A DNA stretch of 64,000 nucleotides from Enterobacter sp. EA-1 (lineage in GTDB: Bacteria > Pseudomonadota > Gammaproteobacteria > Enterobacterales > Enterobacteriaceae), in assembly GCA_002886105.1 (NCBI GenBank), contig CP025776.1:1550001-1614000 (forward strand). Direction: 5' to 3'. The translations under genes and the position numbers were made by a program. Below are positions 35,047-45,269 of this stretch, in pieces (position 1 is the first letter of the stretch; each line of letters starts with the position of its first letter). The notes beneath the pieces are model-generated. The model saw nothing but the letters and a program-made list of their open reading frames with translations, made no database searches and was not told where the DNA came from.

Positions 35047-35598
35047 ATGAAGCTGATGTTTGCATCGGATATTCCTGGGTCGTTGCCCGCGACGGAGCGC
35101 GTACTGGCGTTGTTTGCACAAAGTGGGGCCCGCTGGCTGGTTCTCCGGGTGATGTGCTCAATCACGGTCCGCGCAATGCGTTACCGGAAGGCTACGCCCC
35201 AGCACAGGTAGCGGAGCGGCTAAACGAGCAAGCGAGTCGGATTATCGCCGTGCGCGGCAACTGCGACAGTGAAGTGGATCAGATGCTGTTGCACTTCCCG
35301 ATAACGGCCCCGTGGCAGCAACTGCTGTTGCCGGAGCGGCGCGTATTTCTGACCCACGGTCATCTGTTTGGTCCGGACGATGTGCCGCCGCTGGAGGAGG
35401 GAGATGTGCTGGCGTACGGTCACACGCACATTCCGCTGGCGGAAAAGCGCGGGGCGATCGTCCATTTCAACCCCCGGTTCGGTGAGTATCCCGAAGGGGG
35501 GATTTGCCCCCAGCTACGGCATGCTGGATGAGAATGTGCTAAGCGTTATCGCACTTAATGATCAGCGGGTTATTGCACAGGTGTCGATTAATCCGTAA
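35047..35598 (+). CDS. yfcE: YfcE, calcineurin-like phosphodiesterase (frame broken)
   Basis: Metal-dependent phosphodiesterase of the MPP superfamily. It starts MKLMFASDI then P at codon 10, where E. coli has the metal-ligand His of the DxH motif. GDVLNHGPRNALPEGYAPAQV follows after a shift near 35143 (CCGG for CCTGG). GNC is in AVRGNCDSEVDQML, HGH in FLTHGHLFGPDD and GHTH in AYGHTHIPL. Ends IAQVSINP. About 184 residues. A second shift at about 35475-35505 breaks FNPGSVSIPKGG. Confidence 0.9.
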
Positions 35599-35652
35599 GT
35601 TACCTTTCAACCGAAACGCGCCAACAGAGCGCCACAAAGAGAAGATTTCCCG

Positions 35653-36197
35653 ATGGTGGAACAGAGTCATTTTGCAGGCATGGAGTGGGTGGATATTGTC
35701 AACGAAGACAATGAGGTGATTGCGCAGGCCAGTCGGCAGCAAATGCGTGCACAGTGTCTGCGTCACCGCGCAACCTACATTGTGGTGCATGATGGGATGG
35801 GCAAGGTTCTGGTGCAGCGCCGTACCGAAATCAAAGATTTTATGCCCGGTATGCTGGATGCCACCGCCGGAGGCGTGGTGCAGGCAGGGGAAAACCTGCT
35901 GGACTCCGCGCGCCGTGAAGCGGAAGAAGAGTTAGGCATTGCCGGTGTGCCGTTTGCCGAACACGGTCAGTTCTATTTTGAAGATCAACATTGCCGGGTG
36001 TGGGGCGGGCTGTTCAGTTGCGTTTCCCACGGGCCGTTTGCCCTGCAGGAAGAAGAGGTGAGTGAAGTCTGGTGGATGACGCCGGAAGAGATCACCGCCC
36101 GCTGCGATGAGTTCACCGATGACTCGCTAAAAGCCCGGCGCTGTGGATGAGCCGCAATGCCAGCAACGACGTGGAAAACGTGCAGGAAGCGGAGTAG
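35653..36197 (+). CDS. yfcD: Nudix hydrolase YfcD
   Basis: Nudix hydrolase of the isopentenyl-diphosphate-isomerase-like branch; substrate unproven. It starts [22 protein letters not shown]. The Nudix box [26 protein letters not shown] (GX5EX7REUXEEXGU) is intact at 35870-35945. The C-terminus [20 protein letters not shown] is reached after one lost T near 36140 (GCCCGGCG for GCCCTGGCG). About 180 residues. It converges on the LacI-type gene with no spacer. Confidence 0.91.
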
Positions 36198-37218
36198 CTA
36201 GCAGCTATCCCGCAGGCAAAACGTCGGTGCGATGGGCGTTTTGTTCTCCCACTTTTCGTCATTCAGGCGCGCCAGCAGTGCGCGCCCGGCTTCGATACCA
36301 ATTTTGCGATGCGGCACTGAGGATGGTAGTCAGCGGCGGCTGACATACCCGGCTGACATCGCTGTCGCCAAAACCGACAATCGCTAAATCATCCGGCACC
36401 TTAATCCGCCTGCGCTGACATTCGTACAACGCGCCGCAGGCCAGTTCATCCGACACGCAGACCAGCGCATCCAGCTCCGGCCAGCCAGTAAAAATTCCGG
36501 TAATTGCGCAGCACCGGTAGAAAATACCGGCGCGGCGGCGGCGTTAATGACCCGGTTCGGCGACATATGGTGGCGCAGCATTGCTTTGTACCAGCCCTGC
36601 AAATGCTGCTGGAAGATCCACTGTTCCTGATTGGCGCACAGCAGGCCGATATTCTGGTAGCCGCGCTGGATCAGCATCTGTGTGAGCTCATACATGGCCG
36701 CCACGTTATCGATGCCGATATTCATATCTATCGGATCGGCGCGCACTGCGCCAATTTCCATCACCGGAATCGAGGCGTTTTTCAGCCAGTGGCGCACCAT
36801 ATCGCTGTGCTCGACGCTAAGCAGGATCGCTGCCGCAAGGTTGGAGGCCAGCAGTGTTTCCAGCAGTTTCTCTTCCTGCTCCAGCCGGTGCTGCGACTCT
36901 GCCAGCATGATTTGGTAGCCTGCGGGCTGCAATACCTGCTGTAGCCCGGCGAACATTTCCGAGCAGCCGGATTCCGCGAGGCTTGGCACCACCATGGCGA
37001 TGGTCCGAGGACGACGCCGACGCCAGCGCACTGGCCGCCAGATTGGGCATATAACCCAGCTCCTGCACGGCGGCTTCTATCTTCTCGCGAAGCTTATCTG
37101 ATACCTGTTCGGGGGTGCGTATTGCCCGCGAGACGGTCATGGTACCGACGCCGGCAAGTTGCGCGACATCGGCTAGGGTCACTTTTCCGGTACTCCGCCG
37201 TTTTCGGGTAATTGACAT
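36198..37218 (-). CDS. LacI/GalR-family repressor of the PTS-transketolase operon (frame broken)
   Basis: DNA-binding sugar repressor. ATG 37216-37218 (MSITRKRRSTGKVTLADVA) with AGGAAA 6 bases ahead. The HTH and hinge read VTLADVAQLAGVGTMTVSRA and QELGYMPNLAASALAS. The periplasmic-binding-like core follows: TIAMVVPSLAESGCSEMF, QIMLAESQHRLEQEEKLLE, MLIQRGYQNIGLLCA, DDLAIVGFGDSDVSR. The end LLARLNDEKWENKTPIAP then RDSC stops at 36198. About 340 residues. Shifts occur near 37013-37020, 36490 and 36310. It is divergent from the EIIA gene and most likely binds the palindromes at 37331-37377; the inducer is unknown. Confidence 0.88.
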
Positions 37219-37330
37219 GCTATTTCCTGCTGATCCCAACCTATTCAGGCACTTTTTTATCGTTCGTCTGTAACGCAGTATACGCCGGAAATCCTGAGTT
37301 TTGCTGAGAAATAGTCAGCGTTTTCAGATC

Positions 37331-37344
37331 TGATAGCGCTATCA
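37331..37344. promoter_or_regulatory. LacI-type operator 1 (palindrome)
   Basis: TGATAGCGCTATCA is a perfect 14-base palindrome with a central CG step, the form of LacI/GalR-family operators. It lies in the divergent gap between the repressor gene and the PTS operon. Confidence 0.65.
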
Positions 37345-37363
37345 CATTTTTCGCAACTGCGCC

Positions 37364-37391
37364 TTGGTAGCGCTATCTTTGCGACTATCAT
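37364..37391 (+). promoter_or_regulatory. Candidate promoter of the PTS-transketolase operon
   Basis: TTGGTA and TATCAT are separated by 16 bases, a fair sigma-70 pair. The second operator overlaps its -35 box and spacer, so a bound repressor would block polymerase. The start codon is about 64 bases further on. Confidence 0.5.
37366..37377. promoter_or_regulatory. LacI-type operator 2
   Basis: GGTAGCGCTATC shares the TAGCGCTATC core with the upstream palindrome; the centres are 34 bases apart. It falls inside the candidate promoter. Confidence 0.6.
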
Positions 37392-37454
37392 CACAGCTAA
37401 GAGGCGATGACTTGCATAAAGTTTGCTCATCTTTTCTCTGAGAAGGAGCGTGAC

Positions 37455-37900
37455 GTGTTAAACCAATGGCTGAACGATAAGACGGTTCAACTGCACGACA
37501 GTGTGGAAAACTGGCCGCAGGCGTTGGAGGTCTGCGCCAGACCGTTGCTGGCGGCGGGCATTATCACGCCAGACTACGTGACCGCCATTGTGGCGCAGCA
37601 TCATAAACTCGGGCCGTACTATGTGCTGGCACCCCGGGCTGGCGATGCCCCATGTGCGGCCGGAAGAGGGGGCGAAGGGGTTAGGTTTATCGTTATTAAA
37701 ACTGCGTCAGGGTGTGGTGTTTGGCGCAGAGGATTTTTGATCCGGTGGATACCATTATCATGTTGGCGGCGCCGGATAAACACAGCCATATCGAAATGAT
37801 CGCCGCGCTGGCGGAGTTATTTGCCAGCGATGACGATATGGAGAAATTACATCGCGCAACCTGTCTTGAGGAGATTAAAAATATAATTCAACGCTACTGA
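37455..37900 (+). CDS. PTS EIIA component, fructose/mannitol-Ula type (frame broken)
   Basis: Takes phosphate from HPr and passes it to EIIB. I choose GTG 37455 (MLNQWLNDKTVQLHDSVENW) because AAGGAG lies 6 bases ahead; an in-frame ATG at 37407 has no such site. The phosphoacceptor histidine is in LAPGLAMPHVRPEEGAKG near 37625-37680, and PVDTIIMLAAPDKHSHIEMIAALAELF follows. Ends EEIKNIIQRY. About 147 residues. Shifts occur near 37635 and 37730-37740. First gene of the operon. Confidence 0.86.
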
Positions 37901-37979
37901 TTTTTTTCTTACCGAGTTTTACTCATTACCCGGCAACGTGTGATGCGGTCGTACTCTACCCAAAAAACAGGTAACCACA

Positions 37980-38253
37980 ATGAAAATAATGGCAATTTGC
38001 GGATCCGGACTTGGCAGTAGTTTCATGGTCGAAATGAACATTAAAAAAAGTCCTTAAGAAGCTGAATATTGAGGCCGAAGTTGAACATTCCGATTTGTCG
38101 TCCGCCACACCCGGCGCTGCCGATGTGTTCGTGATGGCGAAAGATATCGCCGCCAGCGCCAGCGTACCGGAAAATCAACTTATCGTTATCAATAACATCA
38201 TTGATATCAACGAACTGGAAGCGAAAGTGAGTGCTTTCTTCGCCAACCGTTAA
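37980..38253 (+). CDS. PTS EIIB component, ascorbate/lactose type
   Basis: Phosphotransfer protein between EIIA and the sugar. It starts MKIMAICGSGLGSSFMVEMNIK; the cysteine in the CGSGLGSS loop is the phosphate acceptor, as in UlaB. LNIEAEVEHSDLSSATPGAAD and ENQLIVINNIIDINELEAKV complete the small alpha/beta fold, ending AFFANR. About 90 residues. One extra A in the run at 38042 breaks the frame after KK. It lies between EIIA and EIIC, about 80 and 48 bases from each. Confidence 0.87.
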
Positions 38254-38301
38254 CATCAACTGTACACAGTGCGGATGCGGTGTGTATTAAGCGAGGTGGA
38301 T

Positions 38302-39691
38302 ATGTTTATCCTTGAAACGCTGAATTTTGTTGTTGATATATTAAAAGTACCCTCGGTACTGGTCGGGTTAATAGCTCTGATTGGTCTGATGGCGCAGAAA
38401 AAATCCTTCTCTGACGTTGTTAAAGGTACGGTAAAAACCATTCTGGGCTTTATTGTACTGGGCGGTGGTGCAACTGTATTAGTTGGTTCCCTTAATCCGC
38501 TGGGTGGCATGTTTGAACATGCGTTTAATATTCAGGGCATTATTCCTAATAACGAGGCCATCGTCTCTATTGCGCTGGAGAAATACGGTGCTTCAACTGC
38601 ATTAATTATGGCGTTTGGTATGGTGGCGAATATTGTCGTCGCCCGCTTTACACGCCTGAAATACATTTTCCTCACCGGGCACCATACCTTTTACATGGCT
38701 TGTATGATTGGTGTGATCCTGACCGTGGCCGGGTTCGAGGGTATCGGTCTGGTGTTTACCGGTTCGCTGATCCTTGGGCTGGTGATGGCCTTTTTCCCGG
38801 CCATTGCCCAGCGCTATATGAAGCGCATCACCGGCAATGACGATATCGCTTTTGGTCACTTTGGCACATTGGGCTATGTGCTCTCTGGCTGGATCGGCAG
38901 TAAATGCGGCAAAGGCTCGCGTTCAACCGAAGAGATGAACCTGCCGAAAAACCTCAGCTTCCTGCGTGACAGCTCCATCTCAATCTCGCTGACGATGATC
39001 ATCATCTACATGATCCTCGCAGTCTGCGCGGGCCGCGAATATGTTGAAAGCCAACTGAGTGCCGGGCAGAACTTCCTGGTCTACGCCATTATCCGGTGCC
39101 ATCACCTTCGCCGCAGGCGTGTTCATTATCCTGCAAGGTGTGCGCTTGATCCTTGCTGAAATTGTCCCGGCATTTACTGGCTTTTCCGAGAAACTGGTGC
39201 CGAATGCCCGTCCGGCACTGGATTGCCCGGTTGTTTACCCGTATGCGCCAAACGCCGTGCTGGTGGGCTTCCTGTTCAGTTTCCTTGGTGGGCTGGTTGG
39301 GTTGTTCCTGCTCGGGCAGATGAAGCTGGTGCTGATCCTGCGGCGTGGTGCCGCATTTCTTTACGGGGGCGACCGCAGGCGTGTTTGGTAACGCTACCGG
39401 AGGCCGTCGCGGGGCGATGCTCGGCGCGTTTGCTAACGGTTTATTGATCACCTTCCTGCCGGTGCTGTTGCTACCCGTTCTTGGCGCACTGGGCTTTGCC
39501 AATACCACCTTCTCGGATGCGGACTTCGGTTTTGTTGGCATTGTGCTGGGCAACTGGCGCGTTATCTGTCGCCAATGGCGATTACCGGCGTTGTGGTGGC
39601 GCTGTTTGTCGCGCTGGTCATCTGGAACGTCATGTCGAAGGGCAAAGCGCGCGGCAATGGCGCAGAAGAAAACTCCGGAGCGAAATCATGA
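38302..39691 (+). CDS. PTS EIIC component, UlaA/SgaT-like permease (frame broken)
   Basis: Polytopic inner-membrane permease of the ascorbate PTS superfamily, about 460 residues. It starts [28 protein letters not shown] after GAGGTGG; an in-frame ATG at 38269 lacks that. [23 protein letters not shown] near 38460-38525 is typical of the family. [36 protein letters not shown] and [28 protein letters not shown] follow. Ends near SGAKS at 39688. Shifts occur near 39090, 39345 and 39555. The TGA overlaps the next ATG. Substrate unknown; family members move ascorbate and probably other polyols or ketoses. Confidence 0.88.
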
Positions 39692-40513
39692 GTACGTTTA
39701 ACGAAGTGAAGCAGTTTGCACGGGATATCCGTGTGGCAACCCTGAAATCGCTGACGCATTTAGGTTTTGGTCACTACGGCGGCAGTATGTCAGTGGTGGA
39801 GACGCTGGCGGTGCTGTATGGCGAGGTGATGCGTATTGATCCTGCCGATCCGGACTGGCCGCAGCGTGACTACTTTGTATTGTCGAAAGGGCATGCCGGC
39901 CCGGCGCTGTACGCTGGCGCTGAAGGGCTACTCCGCAGGAAGAGTTAATGACGCTGAATATCAACGGGACGCGTTTGCCAAGCCATCCGGATCGCCTGAA
40001 GACGCGGGGTGTTGACGCTACGACCGGTTCGCTGGGGCAGGGATTTCCATCGCAGGGGGGGATGGCGCTGGGGCATAAACTGGCGGGCAGGCCGAACCGG
40101 GTGTTTTGTATCGTTGGCGACGGGGAACTGAACGAGGGCAGTGCTGGGAGGCGTTTCAGTTTATTGCCCATCACAAGCTCAATAACCTGACGGTCTTTGT
40201 CGACTGGAACAAGCAGCAACTGGATGGTGAGCTGGATGAGATCATCTGTGCCTTCGATCTGGAAGGGAAATTCCGTGCCTTTGGTTTTGATGTCTGCACC
40301 GTCAAAGGCGATGACATTGCCGGGTTGCTGGAGGTGGTAAAACCGGTGCCGCCGGCCGATGCCCGTCCGCGTCTGGTCATTCTGGACAGCATTAAAGGAC
40401 AGGGCGTGCCATACCTCGAAAACCTTAGCAACTCACACCATTTGCGTCTGACCGATGAGATGAAACAGGCGCTGAATGAAACCATTGAACAACTGGAGGC
40501 CGCGCATGATTAA
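39688..40513 (+). CDS. Transketolase N-terminal subunit (frame broken)
   Basis: TPP-binding half of a split transketolase. It starts [35 protein letters not shown]-like. [10 protein letters not shown] near 39888-39915 and [26 protein letters not shown] near 39965-40045 are substrate and TPP contacts. The TPP/magnesium motif GDGELNEG (40120-40140) is followed by [24 protein letters not shown]. Ends EQLEAAHD. About 276 residues, the size of other split enzymes. Shifts occur near 39930, 40050 and 40142. It overlaps the C-terminal gene by 8 bases. Confidence 0.9.
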
Positions 40514-41456
40514 GGTTGCCCCTGTAGGCGGAAAAGACAGCATTGAAATGCGCAAGGTCTATGCCGGCTTTATCAGCGCACAGATTGAGTCAGGCAGTGA
40601 GGTGATCGCGCTGGAAGCGGATTTGATGAGCTCGATGGCCATGGATGGTGTGCACAAAAAATACCCACAGCAGGTGATTAACTGCGGGATCATGGAAGCG
40701 AACGTGATTGGTACGGCGGCTGGACTGGCGCTGACCGGGCGTAAACCGTTTGTGCATACCTTTACCGCGTTCGCCAGTCGTCGCTGTTTTGATCAGCTCT
40801 TTATGTCCCTCGATTACCAGCGTAATAACGTGAAAGTGATAGCTTCTGATGCCGGGGTCACCGCCTGCCATAACGGCGGTACGCACATGTCATTTGAAGA
40901 TATGGGGATTGTGCGCGGACTGGCGCATTCGGTGGTACTGGAAGTGACCGATGCGGTGATGTTTGAGGACATTCTCCGCCAGCTTGCGGATCTTGACGGT
41001 TTTTACTGGGTGCGTACCATCCGCAAACAGGCGCCGACGGTGTACCAGCCCGGTTCGCAGTTTACCATCGGTAAAGGAACGTACTGCGTGAAGGCCAGAC
41101 ATCACGCTGATTGCCAACGGCATCATGGTGGCGGAAGCGCTGGCTGCGGCGCAACAACTGGAGCAGGAAGGTGTGAGTGCGGCGGTGATCGACATGTTTA
41201 CCCTGAAACCCATCGATCGCATGTTAGTGAAGAATTACGCTGAGAAAACCGGGCGCATCGTTACCTGTGAAAACCACAGCATCCATAACGGGCTGGGATC
41301 GGCGGTGGCGGAAGTGCTGGTGGAAACCTGCCCGGTGCCGATGCGGCGTGTCGGCGTGAAGGAGCGCTACGGTCAGGTGGGAACGCAGGATTTCCTGCAA
41401 AAGAGTATGGCCTGACGGCGCACGACATTGTGTCGGCCGCGCGGGAGCTGTTGTAG
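40506..41456 (+). CDS. Transketolase C-terminal subunit (frame broken)
   Basis: Pyrimidine-binding and C-terminal half of the split transketolase. It starts [21 protein letters not shown]. The catalytic glutamate is in INCGIMEANVIGTAAGLAL near 40675-40730, and PFVHTFTAFASRRCFDQL is the substrate-side block. VTACHNGGTHMSFEDMGIVRGL follows, then EKTGRIVTCENHSIHNGLGSAVAEVL and RYGQVGTQDFLQ. Ends VSAARELL. About 316 residues. Shifts occur near 41090 and 41402. Last gene of the operon. Confidence 0.9.
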
Positions 41457-41461
41457 AATAA

Positions 41462-41487
41462 AAAAGGCGACCCGCGGGTCGCCTTTT
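41462..41487. terminator. Bidirectional terminator between transketolase and pta
   Basis: AAAAGGCGACCC GC GGGTCGCCTTTT, a 12-base perfect stem with A- and T-runs on both flanks, 5 bases after the transketolase stop and 17 bases from the pta stop. It can end transcripts from both strands. Confidence 0.88.
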
Positions 41488-41504
41488 GTCGCAGAGCAGA
41501 AAGA

Positions 41505-43647
41505 TTACTGCTGCGATGCCTGAATCGCGGTCAGTGCGATGGTGTAGACGATATCGTCAACCAGCGCGCCACGGGACAGGTCGTTAACCGGTTTGCGCAT
41601 ACCCTGCAGCATCGGCCCGATGGAGATCAGGTCGGCAGAACGCTGTACCGCTTTATAGGTGGTGTTACCGGTGTTCAGATCCGGGAAGATGAACACGGTA
41701 GCGCGGCCGGCAACCGGAGAGTTCGGCGCTTTGGATTTTGCCACGTCAGCCATGACGGCGGCGTCGTACTGCAGCGGACCGTCGATAACCGAGGTCAGGA
41801 CGTTTTTCCTGCGCCGGGCGAGTCGCTTCACGCACTTTCTCTACATCGCTACCTGCACCGGAGTTACCGGTGGAGTAGGAGAGCATAGCCACGCGCGGTT
41901 CGATGCCAAACGCGATAGCGGAATCCGCAGACTGAATAGCGATTTCCGCCAGCTGTTCAGCGGTCGGATCCGGGTTGATTGCGCAGTCACCGTAAACATA
42001 AACCTGTTCCGGCAGCAGCATAAAGAACACGGAGGAAACCAGTGAACTGCCCGGTGCGGTTTTGATCAACTGCAACGGCGGACGAATGGTGTTCGCGGTG
42101 GTGTGAACCGCACCGGAAACCAGACCGTCAACTTCATCCTGCTCCCAGCATCAGCGTACCGAGCACCACGTTGTCTTCCAGCTGCTCGCGGGCAACGGCT
42201 TCGGTCATGCCCTTGCTCTTACGCAGCTCAACCAGACGGGCAACATAGCTTTCACGCACCACATCCGGATCGACGATTTCGATGCCCGTACCCAGTTCAA
42301 CACCTTGCGCGGCGGCAACGCGGTTAATTTCGTCCGGGTTACCCAGCAGGATACAGGTCGCGATACCGCGTTCCGCACAGATAGCAGCGGCTTTAACGGT
42401 ACGCGGCTCGTCGCCTTCAGGCAGAACAACGCGTTTGCCGGCTTTTGCGCGCCAGCTCGGTGAGCTGGTAACGGAAGGCTGGCGGAGAGAGACGACGGCT
42501 GCGCTCGGAAGTGGCGGTCAGGGAGTCGATCCACTGTGCGTTGATGTAGCTGGCCACGTATTCCTGAACGTTTTCGATACGCTCGTTGTCATCAACCGGG
42601 ACTTCCGAGGTTGAAGCTCTGCAGGCTCAGGGAGGTCTGCCGGTGTTGGTGTTCACCATAAAGACCGGCAGGCCGGTGGCGAAAGCACGTTCACACAGTT
42701 TGCGGACGCTGGCGTCCATTTCGTAGCCGCCGGTCAGCAGCAGGGCGCCGATTTCCACGCCGTTCATTGCCGCCGAGGCAGGCAGCAACCAGCACGTCCG
42801 GACGATCAGCGGAGGTTACCAGCAGGAACCCGGACGGAAATGTTCCAGCATGTGCGGAATGCTGCGCGCACAGAAGGTGACGGATTTCACGCGGCGGGTT
42901 TTGATGTCGCCTTCGTTAACGATGGTGGCGTTCAGGTGACGCGCCATGTCGATCGCACGGGTGGCGATCAGATCGAAGCTCCACGGTACCGCGCCCAGTA
43001 CTGGCAGCGGGCTGGATTCCTGCAGTTTAGCCGGATCGATGCGCACAACTTTCGCTTTGGACGAGTCGTCGAAAATTTCAGACAGGTCCGGGCGGGTACG
43101 ACCCTGTTCATCAACCGGGGCGTTCAGTTTGTTAACGATAACGCCCGTGATGTTGGTGTTTTTCACGCCGCCGAAGCTGTTGCGAGTCAGTTCGATACGC
43201 TCTTTCAGCTGTTCCTGCGTGTCGGTGCCCTGAGACATGACGAACACGATTTCAGCGTTCAGCGTTTTTGCGATTTCAAAGTTCAGCGACTGAGCGAACT
43301 GGTGTTTACGGGTCGGCACCGGGGCCTTCTTCAAGCACCACTTCCGCATCTTTGCTGCTTTCGTGGTAGCGCGCGATGATCTCTTCCATCAGCACGTCTT
43401 TCTGGTTGCTGGAGAGCAGCGATTCAACGTGGCTCATTTTCAGTGGTTCAGCCGCAGGCAGGCCAGAGTTTGCACGCACGATAGTGGTGGTCTGGTCCGG
43501 AGCGTCACCGCCAGCGCGCGGCTGTGCGATCGGTTTAAAGACGCTCAGACGAACGCCTTTGCGTTCCATAGCACGGATCACGCCAAGGCTGACGCTGGTC
43601 AGACCGACGCTGGTTCCGGTAGGGATCAGCATAATAATACGGGACAC
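41505..43647 (-). CDS. pta: Phosphate acetyltransferase Pta (frame broken)
   Basis: Interconverts acetyl-CoA and acetyl phosphate; with AckA it forms the acetate pathway. It starts at GTG 43645-43647 ([22 protein letters not shown]), as in E. coli. The N-terminal P-loop-like regulatory domain is followed by the PTA_PTB catalytic domain: [24 protein letters not shown] near 42040-42110, [27 protein letters not shown] and [22 protein letters not shown]. Ends [10 protein letters not shown]. About 714 residues. Around eight indels occur, including CCGAGG at 42605-42610. Confidence 0.95.
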
Positions 43648-43695
43648 GGTTAATCCTCTTTCGTTACCGTCATGGTTGACGGGTTACAAGAACAG

Positions 43696-43719
43696 CACCG
43701 CCAGCATTGGCTGGCGGTG
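43696..43719 (-). other. Stem-loop between ackA and pta
   Basis: CACCGCCAGC ATTG GCTGGCGGTG is a perfect 10-base stem just after the ackA stop. It has no T-run, so it is likely a pause or mRNA-stability element that sets pta below ackA. Confidence 0.55.
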
Positions 43720-43726
43720 TGTGTAA

Positions 43727-44931
43727 TCAGGCAGTCAGGCGGCTCGCGTCTTGCGCGATAACCAGCTCTTCGTTTGTCGGGATAACGACAGCCGGGCGGG
43801 TGCCTTCTTTGTTGATAAAGCCAGACTTACCGAAACGGGCAGCCGGGTTGCGCTCGTGGTCAACGTCGAAGCCCAGAACGCCCAGTTTGCCGAGGGACAG
43901 TTCGCGCACCATTGCTGCGTTTTCACCGATGCCGCCGGTGAAGACAACCGCGTCCAGACGACCTTCCATCAGCGCAGTGTAAGAGCCGATGTATTTCGCC
44001 AGACGGTGGCAGTACACGTCCATGGCGCGTTTCGCGTCTTCTTTATCTTTGTAGTTGTCTTCTACATAACGGCAGTCGCTGGTGACTTCGGTCAGGCCCA
44101 GCAGGCCGGACTCTTTGGTCAGCATTTTGTTGATAGCTTCAACGCTCATGCCCAGCGGTGTCATGCAGGTGGAAAATGATAGCCGGGTCGATGTCGCCAG
44201 AACGGGTGCCCATCACCAGACCTTCCAGCGGGGTCAGACCCATGGAGGTATCCACGCATTTGCCGTTGCGGATAGCAGAAACAGAACCACCGTTGCCCAG
44301 ATGGCAGGTGATGATGTTCAGCTCTTCTACCGGTTTGTTCAGGACTTTTGCCGCTTCCTGAGTCACATAGAAGTGGCTGGTGCCGTGTGCGCCGTAACGA
44401 CGAACGCCGTGCTCTTTGTACAGTTTGTACGGCAGGGCATAGAGGTAAGACTCTTCCGGCATGGTGGTGTGGAACGCGGTGTCAAACACAGCAACGTTTT
44501 TGTCTTTCAGATTCGGGAAAGATTTCAGCGCTTCTGCGATACCGATCAAATGCGCCGGGTTGTGCAGCGGTGCAAAAGAGGCTGCATCTTTGATACCCCC
44601 GGATAACAGATTCATCGATAACGACGGAGCTGGTGTATTTTTCGCCACCGTGCACGATGCGGTGACCAATTGCGGTCAGCTGTGCAGACAGTTCTGGTTT
44701 TGTGCCAGAATAGTGTTAACGATAAAGTTCAGCGCTTCGCTGTGAGCGGCACCTGCACCTAAAGCCGCTTCTTGTTTACCGCCGTCAATTTTCCATTTGA
44801 TGCGTGCTTCCAGGAAGATGGAAACATTCGGCTAAACCAGAAAGGTACTCGTCACCATTTGCTGCATCGATGATTGCGAATTTCAGTGAGGAGCTACCGC
44901 AGTTCAGAACCAGTACTAACTTACTCGACAT
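43727..44931 (-). CDS. ackA: Acetate kinase AckA (frame broken)
   Basis: Makes ATP and acetate from acetyl phosphate. ATG at 44929-44931 ([20 protein letters not shown]-like), the ASKHA phosphate-1 motif. [13 protein letters not shown]-type sequence is near 44630-44660, [20 protein letters not shown] at 44430-44490, [13 protein letters not shown] near 44365-44400, [23 protein letters not shown] near 44235-44310 and [14 protein letters not shown] near 43900-43945. Ends DASRLTA. About 400 residues. Shifts occur near 44160, 44600, 44690 and 44815-44835. Confidence 0.95.
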
Positions 44932-45269
44932 GGAAGTACCTATTTATGATACGTGGCTAAAAAACGTCAGTGAGTCGCACAGCGTAGCGCAGGTTGACGC
45001 TGACATTTATGATTAACATCATGCCGCGAATACTTTCTGGCATGATGGAAGAATACATAAAATTTTAAGCTATTTTGCGCAAATTTCAGGCAGTGGCATA
45101 ATGAGGCTTAAATTTGACGAATTTTAGTTATTCGTCTAATGACCCTCGGTAAGGCAGGCACAGGATACCTGATACCTGATGCGATTGACAAAAAATTTTA
45201 ACGTTGTCATTTGTAGTTGTTGTTTTGCACAAAATTTTTAATTTTTATATGTGAAGTTGAGGTAACGCC
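44932..45269. other. Divergent ackA-yfbV intergenic region
   Basis: 338 AT-rich bases with no coding sequence. They hold the promoters of ackA (minus) and yfbV (plus). TTGACA at 45185-45190 is a good -35 but no convincing -10 follows at 16-18 bases. A short duplication, gatacctgatacctgatgcg, occurs near 45163-45182. Confidence 0.5.
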
